DNA of 41,963 nucleotides from an uncultured Sulfurovum sp. (GTDB lineage Bacteria; Campylobacterota; Campylobacteria; Campylobacterales; Sulfurovaceae): NCBI GenBank assembly GCA_902727895.1, contig CACVAP010000026.1, positions 1 to 41,963 of the forward strand, read 5' to 3'. Shown piece by piece: positions 25,366 to 33,894 of this stretch (position 1 is its first letter; each line of letters starts with the position of its first letter). The notes under the pieces were generated by a model. It saw only the letters and a program-made list of their open reading frames with translations, ran no database searches and was not told where the DNA came from. The position numbers and the translations under genes were made by a program.

Positions 25366-25596
25366 TTAAAAACTACTTGCTCCATTATAAGCTCGACTAT
25401 ACATTATTTCAATGCTGTCCATTGAGTATGACTGCATCAACTCTTTTCGTGATTTAATATCATCATCATAAAAAAACCATGCGAATATTTTTTCACCATT
25501 GTCTAATTCTATTGAAGCGAGTTGGTCATATTCATCTTTTCCAAACATAAGAATAATCGCTTTATGTTTTGGATTTTCTATATTATTAATATTCAT
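25366..25596 (-). CDS. Small hypothetical protein, 76 residues
   Basis: I took the ATG at 25596 because AGAGGA lies 6 nt upstream; a longer form from 25635 would overlap the preceding gene and has no clear RBS. The product (MNINNIENPKHKAIILMFGK...) has two strand-like segments, IILMFGKDEYDQLASIEL and KIFAWFFYDDD, and is soluble. No family is recognised. It belongs to the leftward transfer block. Confidence 0.5.
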   Translation of the reverse strand: MNINNIENPKHKAIILMFGKDEYDQLASIELDNGEKIFAWFFYDDDIKSRKELMQSYSMDSIEIMYSRAYNGASSF

Positions 25597-25621
25597 ATTT
25601 TTATCCTCTAAATTTATTTTA

Positions 25622-25861
25622 TTATTCATGTCCATTTATTTCAATTACATTTAAAATTTTTTCTAAAAAAATAAGATTTAATTGAAATACTGTAATCAGA
25701 TATCGTATTCTTATATCTTTCTCTTGTAAGCCATTATCCTCTTCAATTCGCTGCGTTTGGATATCAATTATTTTATTATTTGACTCTATTTGATCAGCAG
25801 CATTTCCATAAAGAAAAGCGTTACAAAAAAACAAAAGCATGATAATTTTTTTTATTTTCAT
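25622..25861 (-). CDS. Small exported protein, 79 residues
   Basis: With the start at 25861 (AAGGTAAGGAT just before the ATG) the protein begins MKIKKIIMLLFFCNAFLYGNAAD, a clean Sec signal peptide with a possible cleavage after GNA. The mature part of about 55 residues is polar, then has a short hydrophobic stretch (VFQLNLIFLEKILNV). It overlaps nothing critical and lies between two small genes of the transfer block. It is a periplasmic or pilin-like small subunit by topology only. Confidence 0.55.
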   Translation of the reverse strand: MKIKKIIMLLFFCNAFLYGNAADQIESNNKIIDIQTQRIEEDNGLQEKDIRIRYLITVFQLNLIFLEKILNVIEINGHE

Positions 25862-25865
25862 ATCC

Positions 25866-26150
25866 TTACCTTTTATCAAAAATTTTAGAAAAGAATATCA
25901 ATAATCTATAGATAGGAAGTCTATAAATTTGATAATTCCTTAATGAACTGAGCTTAAAAATAGGGTAGGACATCATCACCGTAATCCCCACTACCAAGGC
26001 AAAACTATCAAAAAAAAGATAATTAGAAATAAATGCGACAAGTCCTAAATTTGTAAACATCACATATCTAAATGGCAACTTCATCTTATATTGAAAATCA
26101 TAAACTATACTATTCATTCTATTCTCGAACTTTTCATTGCTTTCACGCAT
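25866..26150 (-). CDS. Small membrane protein with two transmembrane segments (TraL/VirB3-like topology)
   Basis: A 94-residue protein preceded by AAGGAG. After a polar start, residues about 30-48 (VMFTNLGLVAFISNYLFF) and 50-68 (FALVVGITVMMSYPIF) are membrane-spanning, followed by a basic tail (SLRNYQIYRLPIYR). Short two-helix proteins of about 100 residues, the VirB3/TraL class, are standard in type IV secretion loci, so this is a candidate. Assignment is by size, topology and position only. Confidence 0.5.
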   Translation of the reverse strand: MRESNEKFENRMNSIVYDFQYKMKLPFRYVMFTNLGLVAFISNYLFFDSFALVVGITVMMSYPIFKLSSLRNYQIYRLPIYRLLIFFSKIFDKR

Positions 26151-26165
26151 CTAGCTACTCCTTTA

Positions 26166-27293
26166 TTAGTTATCAATTAAATCTTGTATCTCTTTAAAAG
26201 CTTTTTCTCTGTCAAATTCGTGTGTAGAGTAAAGTGTTTTATCAACAATTAAAGCAACTTTTCGATTTAAGGTATCAACTTCCTCTTTTACCTCTGTATA
26301 AATTTTTGATATATGGGTTTTTTGCTTCTCAACAGCATAAATAATTGCTGCTCTATGCTTTGGTTCATATCCACTAATAAACTCCTTTGTTGGATTAACA
26401 ACAGGGTCTCTATGCTCTAACAACACTCTCTGCTTTCTTTTATAGATTCCATATTTATCAGCTATTTCTCTATACTCTTCTAAGAGTTTTGATTTAAGAG
26501 ACTCTTTTTGTTTTTTTCGTTCATCAATATCTTTTGTTGCTTTATTTATTTTACGAAACTGTAACAAACAATTTTTCTTAAACTTATTTAAATCCAATTG
26601 ATCATGTAGTGTTGAAAAACTCTCCACTTGCTCATCTATAGAGGTTTTATATTCTTCCTTTGTAGTATACGCAACATTCATTTTTGAAACATCAAGATTT
26701 TTAGGGACTTTTTGAGATGCATTTAAAAGACTTTTATAAATATAAGTTGCTTCATAATTATTATTTTTAATTGCCTCTATCATTGTCAAGTTTTCTCTCG
26801 CATCATCTAAAGTATAGTAGTTCTCAACGCTATCATAACCATCCCTACTAACAGCAAAAATATTTTTATTAATATCAATCTCACCCACAATCTTATTAAT
26901 ATCAAAAACAACTTGACTTCCAAAAACATTTTCACAATAACGTTTCAAGTCAAGAGTATTTTTAAACTTATCAATTTTCTTAAAACCAGGGATTGAAGGA
27001 GCTGAAGCACAAGGGCTTTTCAAATTCACATTGCCAACTAAAGAACAAATATTTGCAGAGATATACAGACTGCCTAAAGAAGGTGGGTCATAGCTATAAC
27101 ACATTCCTCCTAAATCTCCGAGAACCCCTAAGTTTTCACTAGCTGTCTCCTCGATTTGGGAAGCATAATCTTCAATATCCCCTCCTTCCAGTCCAATATA
27201 TCTAGCTATATCTCCCCATGATATATTAATTTCAAAAGCTGTTATTGGGCTAACTAAAAACAGGGTTAAGAAAAATATTTTAACATGGCTCAT
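26166..27293 (-). CDS. Periplasmic cysteine-containing transfer protein, unknown family
   Basis: The start at 27293 has AAAGGG 7 nt upstream; the TTG at 27299 is less likely. The 375-residue product begins with a signal peptide (MSHVKIFFLTLFLVSPITA). The N-terminal half has several cysteines (GGMCYSY, ANICSL, SPCAS, RYCENV), probably in disulfides, while residues about 230-375 are charged and coiled-coil-like (KDIDERKKQKESLKSKLLEE). Position and export suggest a periplasmic pilus-assembly role in the style of TraH/TraU/TrbC, but no sequence match supports a name. Confidence 0.55.
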   Translation of the reverse strand: MSHVKIFFLTLFLVSPITAFEINISWGDIARYIGLEGGDIEDYASQIEETASENLGVLGDLGGMCYSYDPPSLGSLYISANICSLVGNVNLKSPCASAPSIPGFKKIDKFKNTLDLKRYCENVFGSQVVFDINKIVGEIDINKNIFAVSRDGYDSVENYYTLDDARENLTMIEAIKNNNYEATYIYKSLLNASQKVPKNLDVSKMNVAYTTKEEYKTSIDEQVESFSTLHDQLDLNKFKKNCLLQFRKINKATKDIDERKKQKESLKSKLLEEYREIADKYGIYKRKQRVLLEHRDPVVNPTKEFISGYEPKHRAAIIYAVEKQKTHISKIYTEVKEEVDTLNRKVALIVDKTLYSTHEFDREKAFKEIQDLIDN

Positions 27294-27344
27294 TTTCAAA
27301 CCCTTTCTTCTTTAACTCAGTATAAAGAAACTGTTCAAAGCTCA

Positions 27345-27539
27345 TTACCTCTGCCCTCTTCTTAAAATCTTTTGATACTCTGCATAAGATACAAACTTCC
27401 CTTTCATTTTACGAATTTCGTAAAGAGATTTTGTTTGAAGAATTCCATCCTCTGGAATAAACGTTTTTTGGGAGCATCCCACCATTAACAATGATATTAA
27501 CAAACTTTTAAAAAATATAATCTTTCTATTTTTTTTCAT
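27345..27539 (-). CDS. Small lipoprotein (LMVGC lipobox)
   Basis: I chose the ATG at 27539, with AAGGA 6 nt upstream, over the one at 27554 inside the upstream gene. The 64-residue product has a lysine-rich start, a hydrophobic stretch and the lipobox LLMVGC, so the mature lipoprotein is about 41 residues, rich in K and R. Small lipoproteins (VirB7-like) commonly stabilise the outer-membrane ring of type IV secretion systems. Two other lipoprotein genes (32142 and 30372) lie in the same block, so which one plays that role is open. Confidence 0.6.
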   Translation of the reverse strand: MKKNRKIIFFKSLLISLLMVGCSQKTFIPEDGILQTKSLYEIRKMKGKFVSYAEYQKILRRGQR

Positions 27540-28212
27540 AATTTTCCTTAACATGGTGATTTATTTCTATTTTATTTAACTTGTAGACATATCCTAGTAT
27601 TAGTATCCCTACAAAAAATAAAGCAAATACAATCTTCCATGGTAATCTTTTTTTATTTTTATTTTTTTTTGTATTTTCCCCATTGTGATTATCTATTTCG
27701 ACAATAACACGCCTAACTACCTCATTAAAATCAACTTCAGATAAATCGTTATATCGTCGATGAGATCTTATTTGGGCAAACATATCTTTTAACTCTTGAT
27801 CTATATCTTCATGTTGTTTTTTTTTAGACTCCAGAACCCTTACTTTAGATTTCAAAGCGATATAATAAACAGTTACATCCTTAAGTTTTCGACTTAAATC
27901 TAAAAAGGAGTCATTTAAAGACTGCATAAACTCATCATTCTCTTTCTTGCTCATTGACTTATTGAATTTATAATCCTTATGCATTTCTCTTTTTTCATTA
28001 ACTTCTAATAAAATTTTTTCTATCTTCTTTGTAGGATTTCTCTTCTTTTTCTTTTCTTTCACACCTAATTGATAAACCATTTGGTCAAGCATATCCCTAT
28101 CACAAGCTTCATTATCTTCAATAATAACCTCTTCATCAATTTCTCTTTGTAACGCAACTAAATCTACTTTATTTGTTTCAAAATTAAGCATATTATTTTT
28201 TTCCACACTCAT
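27526..28212 (-). CDS. Coiled-coil protein with C-terminal membrane anchor
   Basis: A 228-residue protein: an acidic N-terminal segment, a basic linker (KEKKKKRNPTKKIEK, about residues 51-65), a long helical region with coiled-coil pattern to about residue 165, and one membrane helix near the C-terminus (IVFALFFVGILILGYVYKL, residues about 194-212). It overlaps the upstream coiled-coil gene by 4 nt, so the two proteins are probably made together and may interact. The tail-anchored layout puts most of it in the cytoplasm. No family is recognised. Confidence 0.6.
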   Translation of the reverse strand: MSVEKNNMLNFETNKVDLVALQREIDEEVIIEDNEACDRDMLDQMVYQLGVKEKKKKRNPTKKIEKILLEVNEKREMHKDYKFNKSMSKKENDEFMQSLNDSFLDLSRKLKDVTVYYIALKSKVRVLESKKKQHEDIDQELKDMFAQIRSHRRYNDLSEVDFNEVVRRVIVEIDNHNGENTKKNKNKKRLPWKIVFALFFVGILILGYVYKLNKIEINHHVKENYEKK

Positions 28213-28886
28213 TGTCTATACCTCTGAACATTTCGCTTTAAATTAACATTTTCCTCTATATCTATCTGTATACTTTTATTAGAAGCCACTGACAACTCTA
28301 CAGACTCATGAGCTTCATCTTTAAAAACCTCACTAATTAATGCTTCAAATAGAGATGAAACCATTTTTTTATCAGATTCATTTTCAATTTTTTCAACTTC
28401 TACATAGGTATAGCTCTTAATCTCATTATTTTGTATATCTGGTTCAAGTAACTTAGATTGAAAGTTATTAACAATATTTTTATATTGTGGATAAGAGATA
28501 GAGAGATTATCTAACTGTTCATAGAGCATACGAATTTTTATAAAAGCATCAAGCTCTTTATTTAAATCTTCTTCAATATCATTCAATTTGGAACTTTTTT
28601 CATGCTGCTTTCTTATTCTACTAACCTCTTCTTCTATCTCTTCAAGAATAGGTACTTTTTCATTCATCGCTCTTTTTGTATTCTCTATTGATTTTTTCAT
28701 TCGACTTCTTCTATAAGCATTGGAGATAATTAGTCCAACCTCGGATAACATCTCAAAAATAGAACTATTCATTTCACTTGAATAACGAACATGACTATCT
28801 TTTTTCTTCAAGCTATACAGTGCATCATCTTTTTCTTTTAGATTACTTCTTAAATCATCTACTGTTTGTTGTAAATCTTTTTGCAT
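28209..28886 (-). CDS. Coiled-coil protein, 225 residues
   Basis: A soluble, highly charged protein (MQKDLQQTVDDLRSNLKEKD...) with heptad-like repeats over residues about 1-35 and 65-130. It has no signal peptide or membrane segment. It overlaps the following tail-anchored coiled-coil gene by 4 nt. The pair looks like a cytoplasmic scaffold for the transfer apparatus, although this is inferred only from coiled coils and order. I do not know homologues. Confidence 0.6.
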   Translation of the reverse strand: MQKDLQQTVDDLRSNLKEKDDALYSLKKKDSHVRYSSEMNSSIFEMLSEVGLIISNAYRRSRMKKSIENTKRAMNEKVPILEEIEEEVSRIRKQHEKSSKLNDIEEDLNKELDAFIKIRMLYEQLDNLSISYPQYKNIVNNFQSKLLEPDIQNNEIKSYTYVEVEKIENESDKKMVSSLFEALISEVFKDEAHESVELSVASNKSIQIDIEENVNLKRNVQRYRQ

Positions 28887-28915
28887 GGTTAAGTATTAGC
28901 TCCTTTCAAAATAAA

Positions 28916-29542
28916 TCATGTTAATAATTTAAACCACCAATTTTCCACCATGTCATGAATACTATTTGGCATTCTTAGTGATATATCAATGACCTCTAAA
29001 TAAAAATAAAAAAGAGCTGCACTTGCGATAGAAAACATTACAGCATTAAAAGATTGCTCCACGATTTGACTGCCTCTTTTGTATTGAGAATTACCTTGAC
29101 TTGTTCTAAAAGTAGCTATTACCAATGCTGACAATGGAACTAAAATCATAAATAAGGAAAAGAATGTTTCAAAGGGAACACGAATTAACCCTTGATACGC
29201 ATAAAGACCTGCTGTTGCCTCCTCGCCTGAGAGCATACCTACTTCCCAATTTGGATTCCACCAGTTCTCAAAGGCATGATTTGCTCCCTCTAACTTATAA
29301 ATATCTTTTTTCACAATAATGTCCCAAAGCTTAACAAACCACATAAAAAATAAAGAGATTAAAAGCTGTGTGAGATATATTTTAAAAATTCCTCGATAGT
29401 AAGAGTAATTATTCCTACTATCTGTCAAAGATACTGCTTTTGAGAGCTCTGCTAGAAGACCGAAGAAGAAAGGCATAACGGAAACTAAAATAGCAATTGT
29501 TCCAAAGATATTTGCAATTAATAATTCTGTTACACTTGGCAT
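28916..29542 (-). CDS. Polytopic membrane protein of the transfer block
   Basis: A 208-residue protein with about four membrane segments: residues about 7-30 (LLIANIFGTIAILVSVMPFF), 52-70 (IYLTQLLISLFFMWFV), 125-147 (FFSLFMILVPLSALVIATF) and 170-188 (AVMFSIASAALFYFYLEV). The loop between segments two and three is tryptophan-rich (HAFENWWNPNWEVG). Its ATG overlaps the TAA of the VirB8-like gene (TAATG). A short VirB6-like channel protein is possible; no motif decides. Confidence 0.6.
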   Translation of the reverse strand: MPSVTELLIANIFGTIAILVSVMPFFFGLLAELSKAVSLTDSRNNYSYYRGIFKIYLTQLLISLFFMWFVKLWDIIVKKDIYKLEGANHAFENWWNPNWEVGMLSGEEATAGLYAYQGLIRVPFETFFSLFMILVPLSALVIATFRTSQGNSQYKRGSQIVEQSFNAVMFSIASAALFYFYLEVIDISLRMPNSIHDMVENWWFKLLT

Positions 29543-30363
29543 TATTTACCTTTTGCGATGGGTATAGATATTTTTAAGTGATAGAAATGAAGTCCTAGTT
29601 TATTGATTCCTTTGAACTGTTTATCTTTTTTTGTTCTCAACCGTATATTAAAAAACCCCTTGGCAATCACTTCATATTGACTGTCATGTGTTGTGAAAAC
29701 ACTTTCCTCTTTATTGTACCCAACCCAATTTTGAGTAGATACATGAAAAGTTATTCTTATCTTAAAATTACTACCATCTGGAACATAAGATTTAACCTCT
29801 GTTTTATAAATTGTCGCAAAATGAGCTAAAGTATTCGCCTGTATCATTTGTCTTAATTTTTCCAAATAACCTTTAAAATACCCTACTCCTTCATTAGACA
29901 ATTCTAAAACAGACTTTTCTTCAATATCACCATCTATATTTTTAACATCAATAAAAATACCTTTTGCCTTGACATCATCTACAACCAAGTACTCTGTAAA
30001 ATCATGTAGTTTTTCTACGCTCTCTAGTAGTAGAGTTGCATCTTCAAACTTCGATACAGTAAAACCATTAGTTAACTCAGCTCTTGCTACAACTAACTTA
30101 CGTAAAGCTCTAACCACTAGAGCCTCTTCATTATCTGCGAATAATGCCTTTCGTTCAATATCTAAAACAACCCCATTATCTGTTAGTCCAATGACACTCG
30201 TCATACTTTGCTCTTGAAGAGCTGTATTTCTAGCCAATTCAACTCTTAAATCTCTTAATTCTGTCACTTGCCAAAAGAGTATTAAAAGAAAAATAACTAC
30301 AAAAAAAATCCAATTTTTCACAATCGATCTTTGTGCTGAATAAAGTCTCTCTTCGTTAAACAT
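29542..30363 (-). CDS. VirB8/TraE-like inner-membrane subunit
   Basis: A 273-residue bitopic protein: about 15 cytoplasmic residues, one membrane helix (WIFFVVIFLLILFWQV, residues about 18-33), and a periplasmic domain of about 235 residues. The end of that domain has several beta strands (TIYKTEVKSYVPDGSNFKIR, GFFNIRLRTKKDKQF, LHFYHLKISIPIAKG), as expected of the NTF2-like fold of VirB8 or the TraE class. Located just downstream of the VirB10-like gene and a lipoprotein gene. Assignment is by topology and context, with weak sequence support. Confidence 0.5.
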   Translation of the reverse strand: MFNEERLYSAQRSIVKNWIFFVVIFLLILFWQVTELRDLRVELARNTALQEQSMTSVIGLTDNGVVLDIERKALFADNEEALVVRALRKLVVARAELTNGFTVSKFEDATLLLESVEKLHDFTEYLVVDDVKAKGIFIDVKNIDGDIEEKSVLELSNEGVGYFKGYLEKLRQMIQANTLAHFATIYKTEVKSYVPDGSNFKIRITFHVSTQNWVGYNKEESVFTTHDSQYEVIAKGFFNIRLRTKKDKQFKGINKLGLHFYHLKISIPIAKGK

Positions 30364-30371
30364 TCTTTATC

Positions 30372-31112
30372 CTATTGATGACAAATTTTTGTTTCTTTAC
30401 AAAAGAGATCTTTTTCTATTTGAGAAAGAAATTCACAAGAGTAAGAAGAGTTTCCCTCCTTACAGTTCAAAGAGAACTTATCTATTACATCTTTTGATTT
30501 ATATGTTTTACGTAACGCTAGAATAACCCTCTTATTCTCAGCATCATTTGCAATAAAATTCTCTCTTTGAATTTTATTTTCATTTGGTAAAGACATGGTT
30601 TCTTGAATTTTTTTAGGTGCTGAAGAGAATCCTTGTGAAAAAGGAGATGCAGAAAAACCTTTTTGTGAGCTACTTGATTTATAAGTATTTAACATCTCAC
30701 TATTATTAGGGATTTTATCTCTATTTTGATTGTAATAATGAAATATATCTTCAACTGTCATATCATTTCTAATTTCACAACCAAGACTTTTTAATTTTAT
30801 ACTTCCATTAGATTGAAGAGCAATAAGTTTTGGGTAGGTTACAAACTTATTTTTTATTGCATACTTACCTGCCTCATAAGAACGAATATCAGCACTGTAC
30901 TTTCTAACAATAGCTAAAGCTCTTTGATACCCTTGCTCTTCCCATTTTAACTTTTCTTTTTTTATGGCACTTTCATAGCCTTTTTCAAATTCATTTTGTT
31001 TGATATAATTTTGACTATTTCCCCCATAAGGAGTTGGGTTAATATTCTTATTACTACATCCATTCAAAATCAATACCACACTTGTAAGAAACAAGCTATA
31101 ATTTATCTTCAT
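30372..31112 (-). CDS. Lipoprotein, 246 residues
   Basis: The signal peptide ends in the lipobox ILNGC (residue 19), giving a lipoprotein of about 228 residues. The mature part has a polar linker, a helical region (NEFEKGYESAIKKEKLKWEE), a small folded domain with one cysteine (SLGCEIRNDMTVED), a serine-rich low-complexity segment (about 145-165), and a C-terminal part with four more cysteines (NCKEGNSSYSCEF, FCKETKICHQ). It overlaps the VirB10-like gene by 4 nt (ATGA). This resembles TraV-type cysteine lipoproteins in style, without a definite match. Confidence 0.6.
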   Translation of the reverse strand: MKINYSLFLTSVVLILNGCSNKNINPTPYGGNSQNYIKQNEFEKGYESAIKKEKLKWEEQGYQRALAIVRKYSADIRSYEAGKYAIKNKFVTYPKLIALQSNGSIKLKSLGCEIRNDMTVEDIFHYYNQNRDKIPNNSEMLNTYKSSSSQKGFSASPFSQGFSSAPKKIQETMSLPNENKIQRENFIANDAENKRVILALRKTYKSKDVIDKFSLNCKEGNSSYSCEFLSQIEKDLFCKETKICHQ

Positions 31113-32140
31113 TTTATTCTCCCATTTTGAGTTTGATTTCTTTGATTATTTTTATCGTTTACAATAAAAGGAGTAATGAAAAAGTTGATTACACTACCTT
31201 TTTCAATTCTATATAAATAAGGAAAGTCACCTTCCATATTTGAAGCAATACGACCAATCCCATCAAATACCCCACCAACAAGACCTGCAATCGTATACTC
31301 TTTTACACTGGGTTCTTTAGAGTTTGTTGTTTGTGTGACAATAGGATTGATACCTCCAGAGACGATAACTTCTTGTTGTCGATTAGCTGCCACTCTTTCA
31401 TCTAAGTATCTATTGGCTGACCTACTCATCCCTAGACCAACCCCTTGAGCTAAATAAGAAAAATTCTTTTTTACTTGTTGCGTATTTACATATGTTGCAA
31501 TATTTGAAGTTGTATCAGCAAAATTAGTAATATAACTTCTATCTTTATCTATAGGGATAGTTTCTCCCTTAGTATTTACATAGTACTTAGGTATAGCTAT
31601 AAGGGAGTAGGATTGATTGTTAGGAACTAAGTGCATAATTAAATCTATAAAACTATTATCTTCTTGTATTTTACAAGTTACTTTTACCTGTATTGGATTA
31701 ACAGCTACATCCACTCTAAAAGGAAGAATACAATCTCCTTTTAAGGAGGAGAGTATTCTTTGGGTTACATGCTCTTCTGCACTCTTATTCGCATGATAAG
31801 CATTAATATTTTGCTGATTTTTTATCAAAAGCTGATTACTTACAAACATTCCAGAACCATCTCCATCTTGCAGCAAAAACTTAGCAGTTTCTAGTTTTCC
31901 ACCATACATCCTATTGTATAGTTTTTCTTTATCCCAATTTCTTTTATGCCAAATTTTTTCTTTAGATTTTTCTTTTTTTTGACCAACATTAACCAAATTA
32001 CCAGAAGGATGTACCTCCACTATATTTTTATTAGTATTAGCCTTACCATTTATAATATTAGTCGCAATCCCTACGTCTGATTCTGAAAAAAGGTTTGATG
32101 ATAAAATAACTAAAATAAGCATACCATTGAATATTTTCAT
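31109..32140 (-). CDS. VirB10/TraB-like core-complex subunit candidate
   Basis: A 343-residue exported protein (signal peptide MKIFNGMLILVILSSNLFS). The C-terminal half follows the VirB10/TraB plan: GDCILPFRVDVAVNPIQVKV, where TraB has its GxRxL...DLSSERVxVRL strand; then a helical segment (FSYLAQGVGLGMSRSANRYL), corresponding to the outer-membrane antenna region; and the final strand LYRIEKGSVINFFITPFIV, like the closing strand of VirB10 proteins. Unlike VirB10, it has no N-terminal cytoplasmic anchor. It lies between two lipoprotein genes, consistent with an outer-membrane ring. Confidence 0.5.
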   Translation of the reverse strand: MKIFNGMLILVILSSNLFSESDVGIATNIINGKANTNKNIVEVHPSGNLVNVGQKKEKSKEKIWHKRNWDKEKLYNRMYGGKLETAKFLLQDGDGSGMFVSNQLLIKNQQNINAYHANKSAEEHVTQRILSSLKGDCILPFRVDVAVNPIQVKVTCKIQEDNSFIDLIMHLVPNNQSYSLIAIPKYYVNTKGETIPIDKDRSYITNFADTTSNIATYVNTQQVKKNFSYLAQGVGLGMSRSANRYLDERVAANRQQEVIVSGGINPIVTQTTNSKEPSVKEYTIAGLVGGVFDGIGRIASNMEGDFPYLYRIEKGSVINFFITPFIVNDKNNQRNQTQNGRIK

Positions 32141-32141
32141 A

Positions 32142-32378
32142 TCAATAAGCTCTTCTCATCTGTGCATCAAAAGGACTTTTATTTCCATAATTTAGAACAC
32201 TTCTTTGCATTTGAATTTCAGATAAGCCTTTAACGCGTCTAATTTTATTTAACTCTTTAACTAGCTCTTTTTCAAATATATAATCCATTTTTTGTTCTTC
32301 TGTTGTGGATTCAAAATGTGCTGAACAGCTAGTTAAGAAAAGCCCAACTATTAATAAATAAATATTTCTCTGTATCAT
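32142..32378 (-). CDS. Small lipoprotein (VirB7-like candidate)
   Basis: The ATG at 32378 has AGGA five nt upstream and is preferred to the one at 32384 that touches the RBS. The 78-residue product starts MIQRNIYLLIVGLFLTSCSA, a signal peptide with lipobox LTSC. The mature part of about 60 residues is charged and helical. It sits directly upstream of the VirB10-like gene with a 1-nt gap. VirB7-type lipoproteins bind the VirB9/VirB10 ring, and this is the best-placed candidate of the three lipoproteins. Confidence 0.6.
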   Translation of the reverse strand: MIQRNIYLLIVGLFLTSCSAHFESTTEEQKMDYIFEKELVKELNKIRRVKGLSEIQMQRSVLNYGNKSPFDAQMRRAY

Positions 32379-32386
32379 TATCATTC

Positions 32387-33286
32387 CTAATGTCTTATTA
32401 CATCATCTAATTCAATAAAGAATTTTTTATATCTCACATAAAAAACACCATCTATTTTTTGAGTTATTTTATAAATACGTTTAATACCAGAATCAATAAA
32501 TCCTGCTGAAATAAGTTTCTTATCTTGATCATATTTAAACAATTCTGCTTTACTATGCTTAATTGAAAAATATCTTTTTTTCTTTTTAATGACTTTTTTA
32601 ATTGGTTTCTTTTTCTTAACTGTTTTTATAACTTTTGAGACAACTTTTTTTTCTAATATTGGTTCAACGTCATAAGTTTGAAGAGGATAGGTTTGAGCAT
32701 ATGAAGTAGCAGAATAGACAGGAGACATATATGTTCCATCAGTAATAAATACTTTACCTTCTACTTCTTTTTCCATACTCTCTCTCATCTTATCAAAAAT
32801 TTCACTGTAGATAAATTTTCCTCTTCTGTACTCTTGATTTGGATTATTATGTTTAATTATGACTTTATTATCATTTCCCATATATTTCTTATTTAAAATT
32901 TTATTTGCAAGATACTCTGCATCTGCTCTTCTATCAAAAGATTTAAATACCAACTTTTCAGTATCAATTGAAACAGGGACTAACCCCTCTTCATAGGCAT
33001 AGTTTTTATAAATCAAGATACTTTCCCTAGAAAGAGAGGCGATATTCATTAAGACCATATAACTTTTAAATCTTATTACATCTCCACTTTTTCCATACAG
33101 CTGAAACTCTCTTTCAATACAATTTATTCCATGATGAAATCCATTTTCGTATACCTGTGTTTTTGAATTTGTATTCATCTCTAAATTGTTATCAGAGCTG
33201 TAACCTGTGTATTCAGATGCAACTAAAACATTTGTTAAATATAGCAATAAAAGGAAAGAACTTATAACTATTTTCTTTTTTATCAT
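32387..33286 (-). CDS. Exported protein with lysine-rich linker
   Basis: A 299-residue protein with a signal peptide (MIKKKIVISSFLLLLYLTNVLVAS). Residues about 115-150 (FKSFDRRADAEYLANKILNK) look like a SPOR-like or oligomerisation fold. A strongly basic linker (KVIKTVKKKKPIKKVIKKKK, about 218-237) leads to a C-terminal domain of about 60 residues (KAELFKYDQDKKLISAGFID...). It overlaps the upstream membrane protein gene by 4 nt. The last domain resembles in pattern the C-terminal part of that neighbour (short beta strands with K/R). No firm family. Confidence 0.55.
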   Translation of the reverse strand: MIKKKIVISSFLLLLYLTNVLVASEYTGYSSDNNLEMNTNSKTQVYENGFHHGINCIEREFQLYGKSGDVIRFKSYMVLMNIASLSRESILIYKNYAYEEGLVPVSIDTEKLVFKSFDRRADAEYLANKILNKKYMGNDNKVIIKHNNPNQEYRRGKFIYSEIFDKMRESMEKEVEGKVFITDGTYMSPVYSATSYAQTYPLQTYDVEPILEKKVVSKVIKTVKKKKPIKKVIKKKKRYFSIKHSKAELFKYDQDKKLISAGFIDSGIKRIYKITQKIDGVFYVRYKKFFIELDDVIRH

Positions 33287-33885
33287 AAAGAAAATCTCCT
33301 TGAATAATTTTCTTTTATATTGAAGATTTTCACATTACCATTACGATACATTTTTTTAATAATGAAGTTACTTCCTAAAGTTTCATCTACCCTATAAGAT
33401 TTATCTCCTACTACAAGCATATTATCAACTCTTCTAATTTCTAAGGAGTTAATGGCTTCAATTAGTTCATCAAAGCTAAGAATTTGCTCAAGCTTTTCTT
33501 CTAAAGTTTTCTCTTTCAGCACTACCTCTATTTTACTCTTCTCGTAAAGCAATGTACTATAGTCAGTTGTATCAGTAATATTATTTTCAATTTTTTCAAT
33601 AAGTCTAGGCTTTTCAAGATATTTAGGTATCTCAAGTTTGGGTGGACCAGGTATCTTTGCAGCTAAAACTTCTACATAAGTATTGTTTTGTTCAATAAGA
33701 AGTGATTGCTTTATTGGTTCAACTTTTTTATTTTTATACTGCTTATAGAACTTAAAACCTCCAATTACAGTAGTGGCAAGAACCACGATAGAGACAAACA
33801 TTATAATTAATATTTTTATCAATGATTGAGGTTTCTTATCATCCTTAACAATTTCAATGACCTCTTGGCTATTATCCTTTGACAT
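33283..33885 (-). CDS. Single-span inner-membrane transfer protein
   Basis: A 200-residue protein with a cytoplasmic start, one membrane helix (LIKILIIMFVSIVVLATTVIG, residues about 22-42) and a periplasmic part: a proline-rich segment (AKIPGPPKLEIPKYLEKP), a helical stretch (EKLEQILSFDELIEAINSL), and a small beta domain at the end (VDNMLVVGDKSYRVDETLG). This plan recalls pilus-assembly proteins such as PilP/TraP, which link inner- and outer-membrane rings. AAAGGA precedes the ATG. The assignment is topological. Confidence 0.55.
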   Translation of the reverse strand: MSKDNSQEVIEIVKDDKKPQSLIKILIIMFVSIVVLATTVIGGFKFYKQYKNKKVEPIKQSLLIEQNNTYVEVLAAKIPGPPKLEIPKYLEKPRLIEKIENNITDTTDYSTLLYEKSKIEVVLKEKTLEEKLEQILSFDELIEAINSLEIRRVDNMLVVGDKSYRVDETLGSNFIIKKMYRNGNVKIFNIKENYSRRFSL

Positions 33886-33894
33886 GAAATTCCT

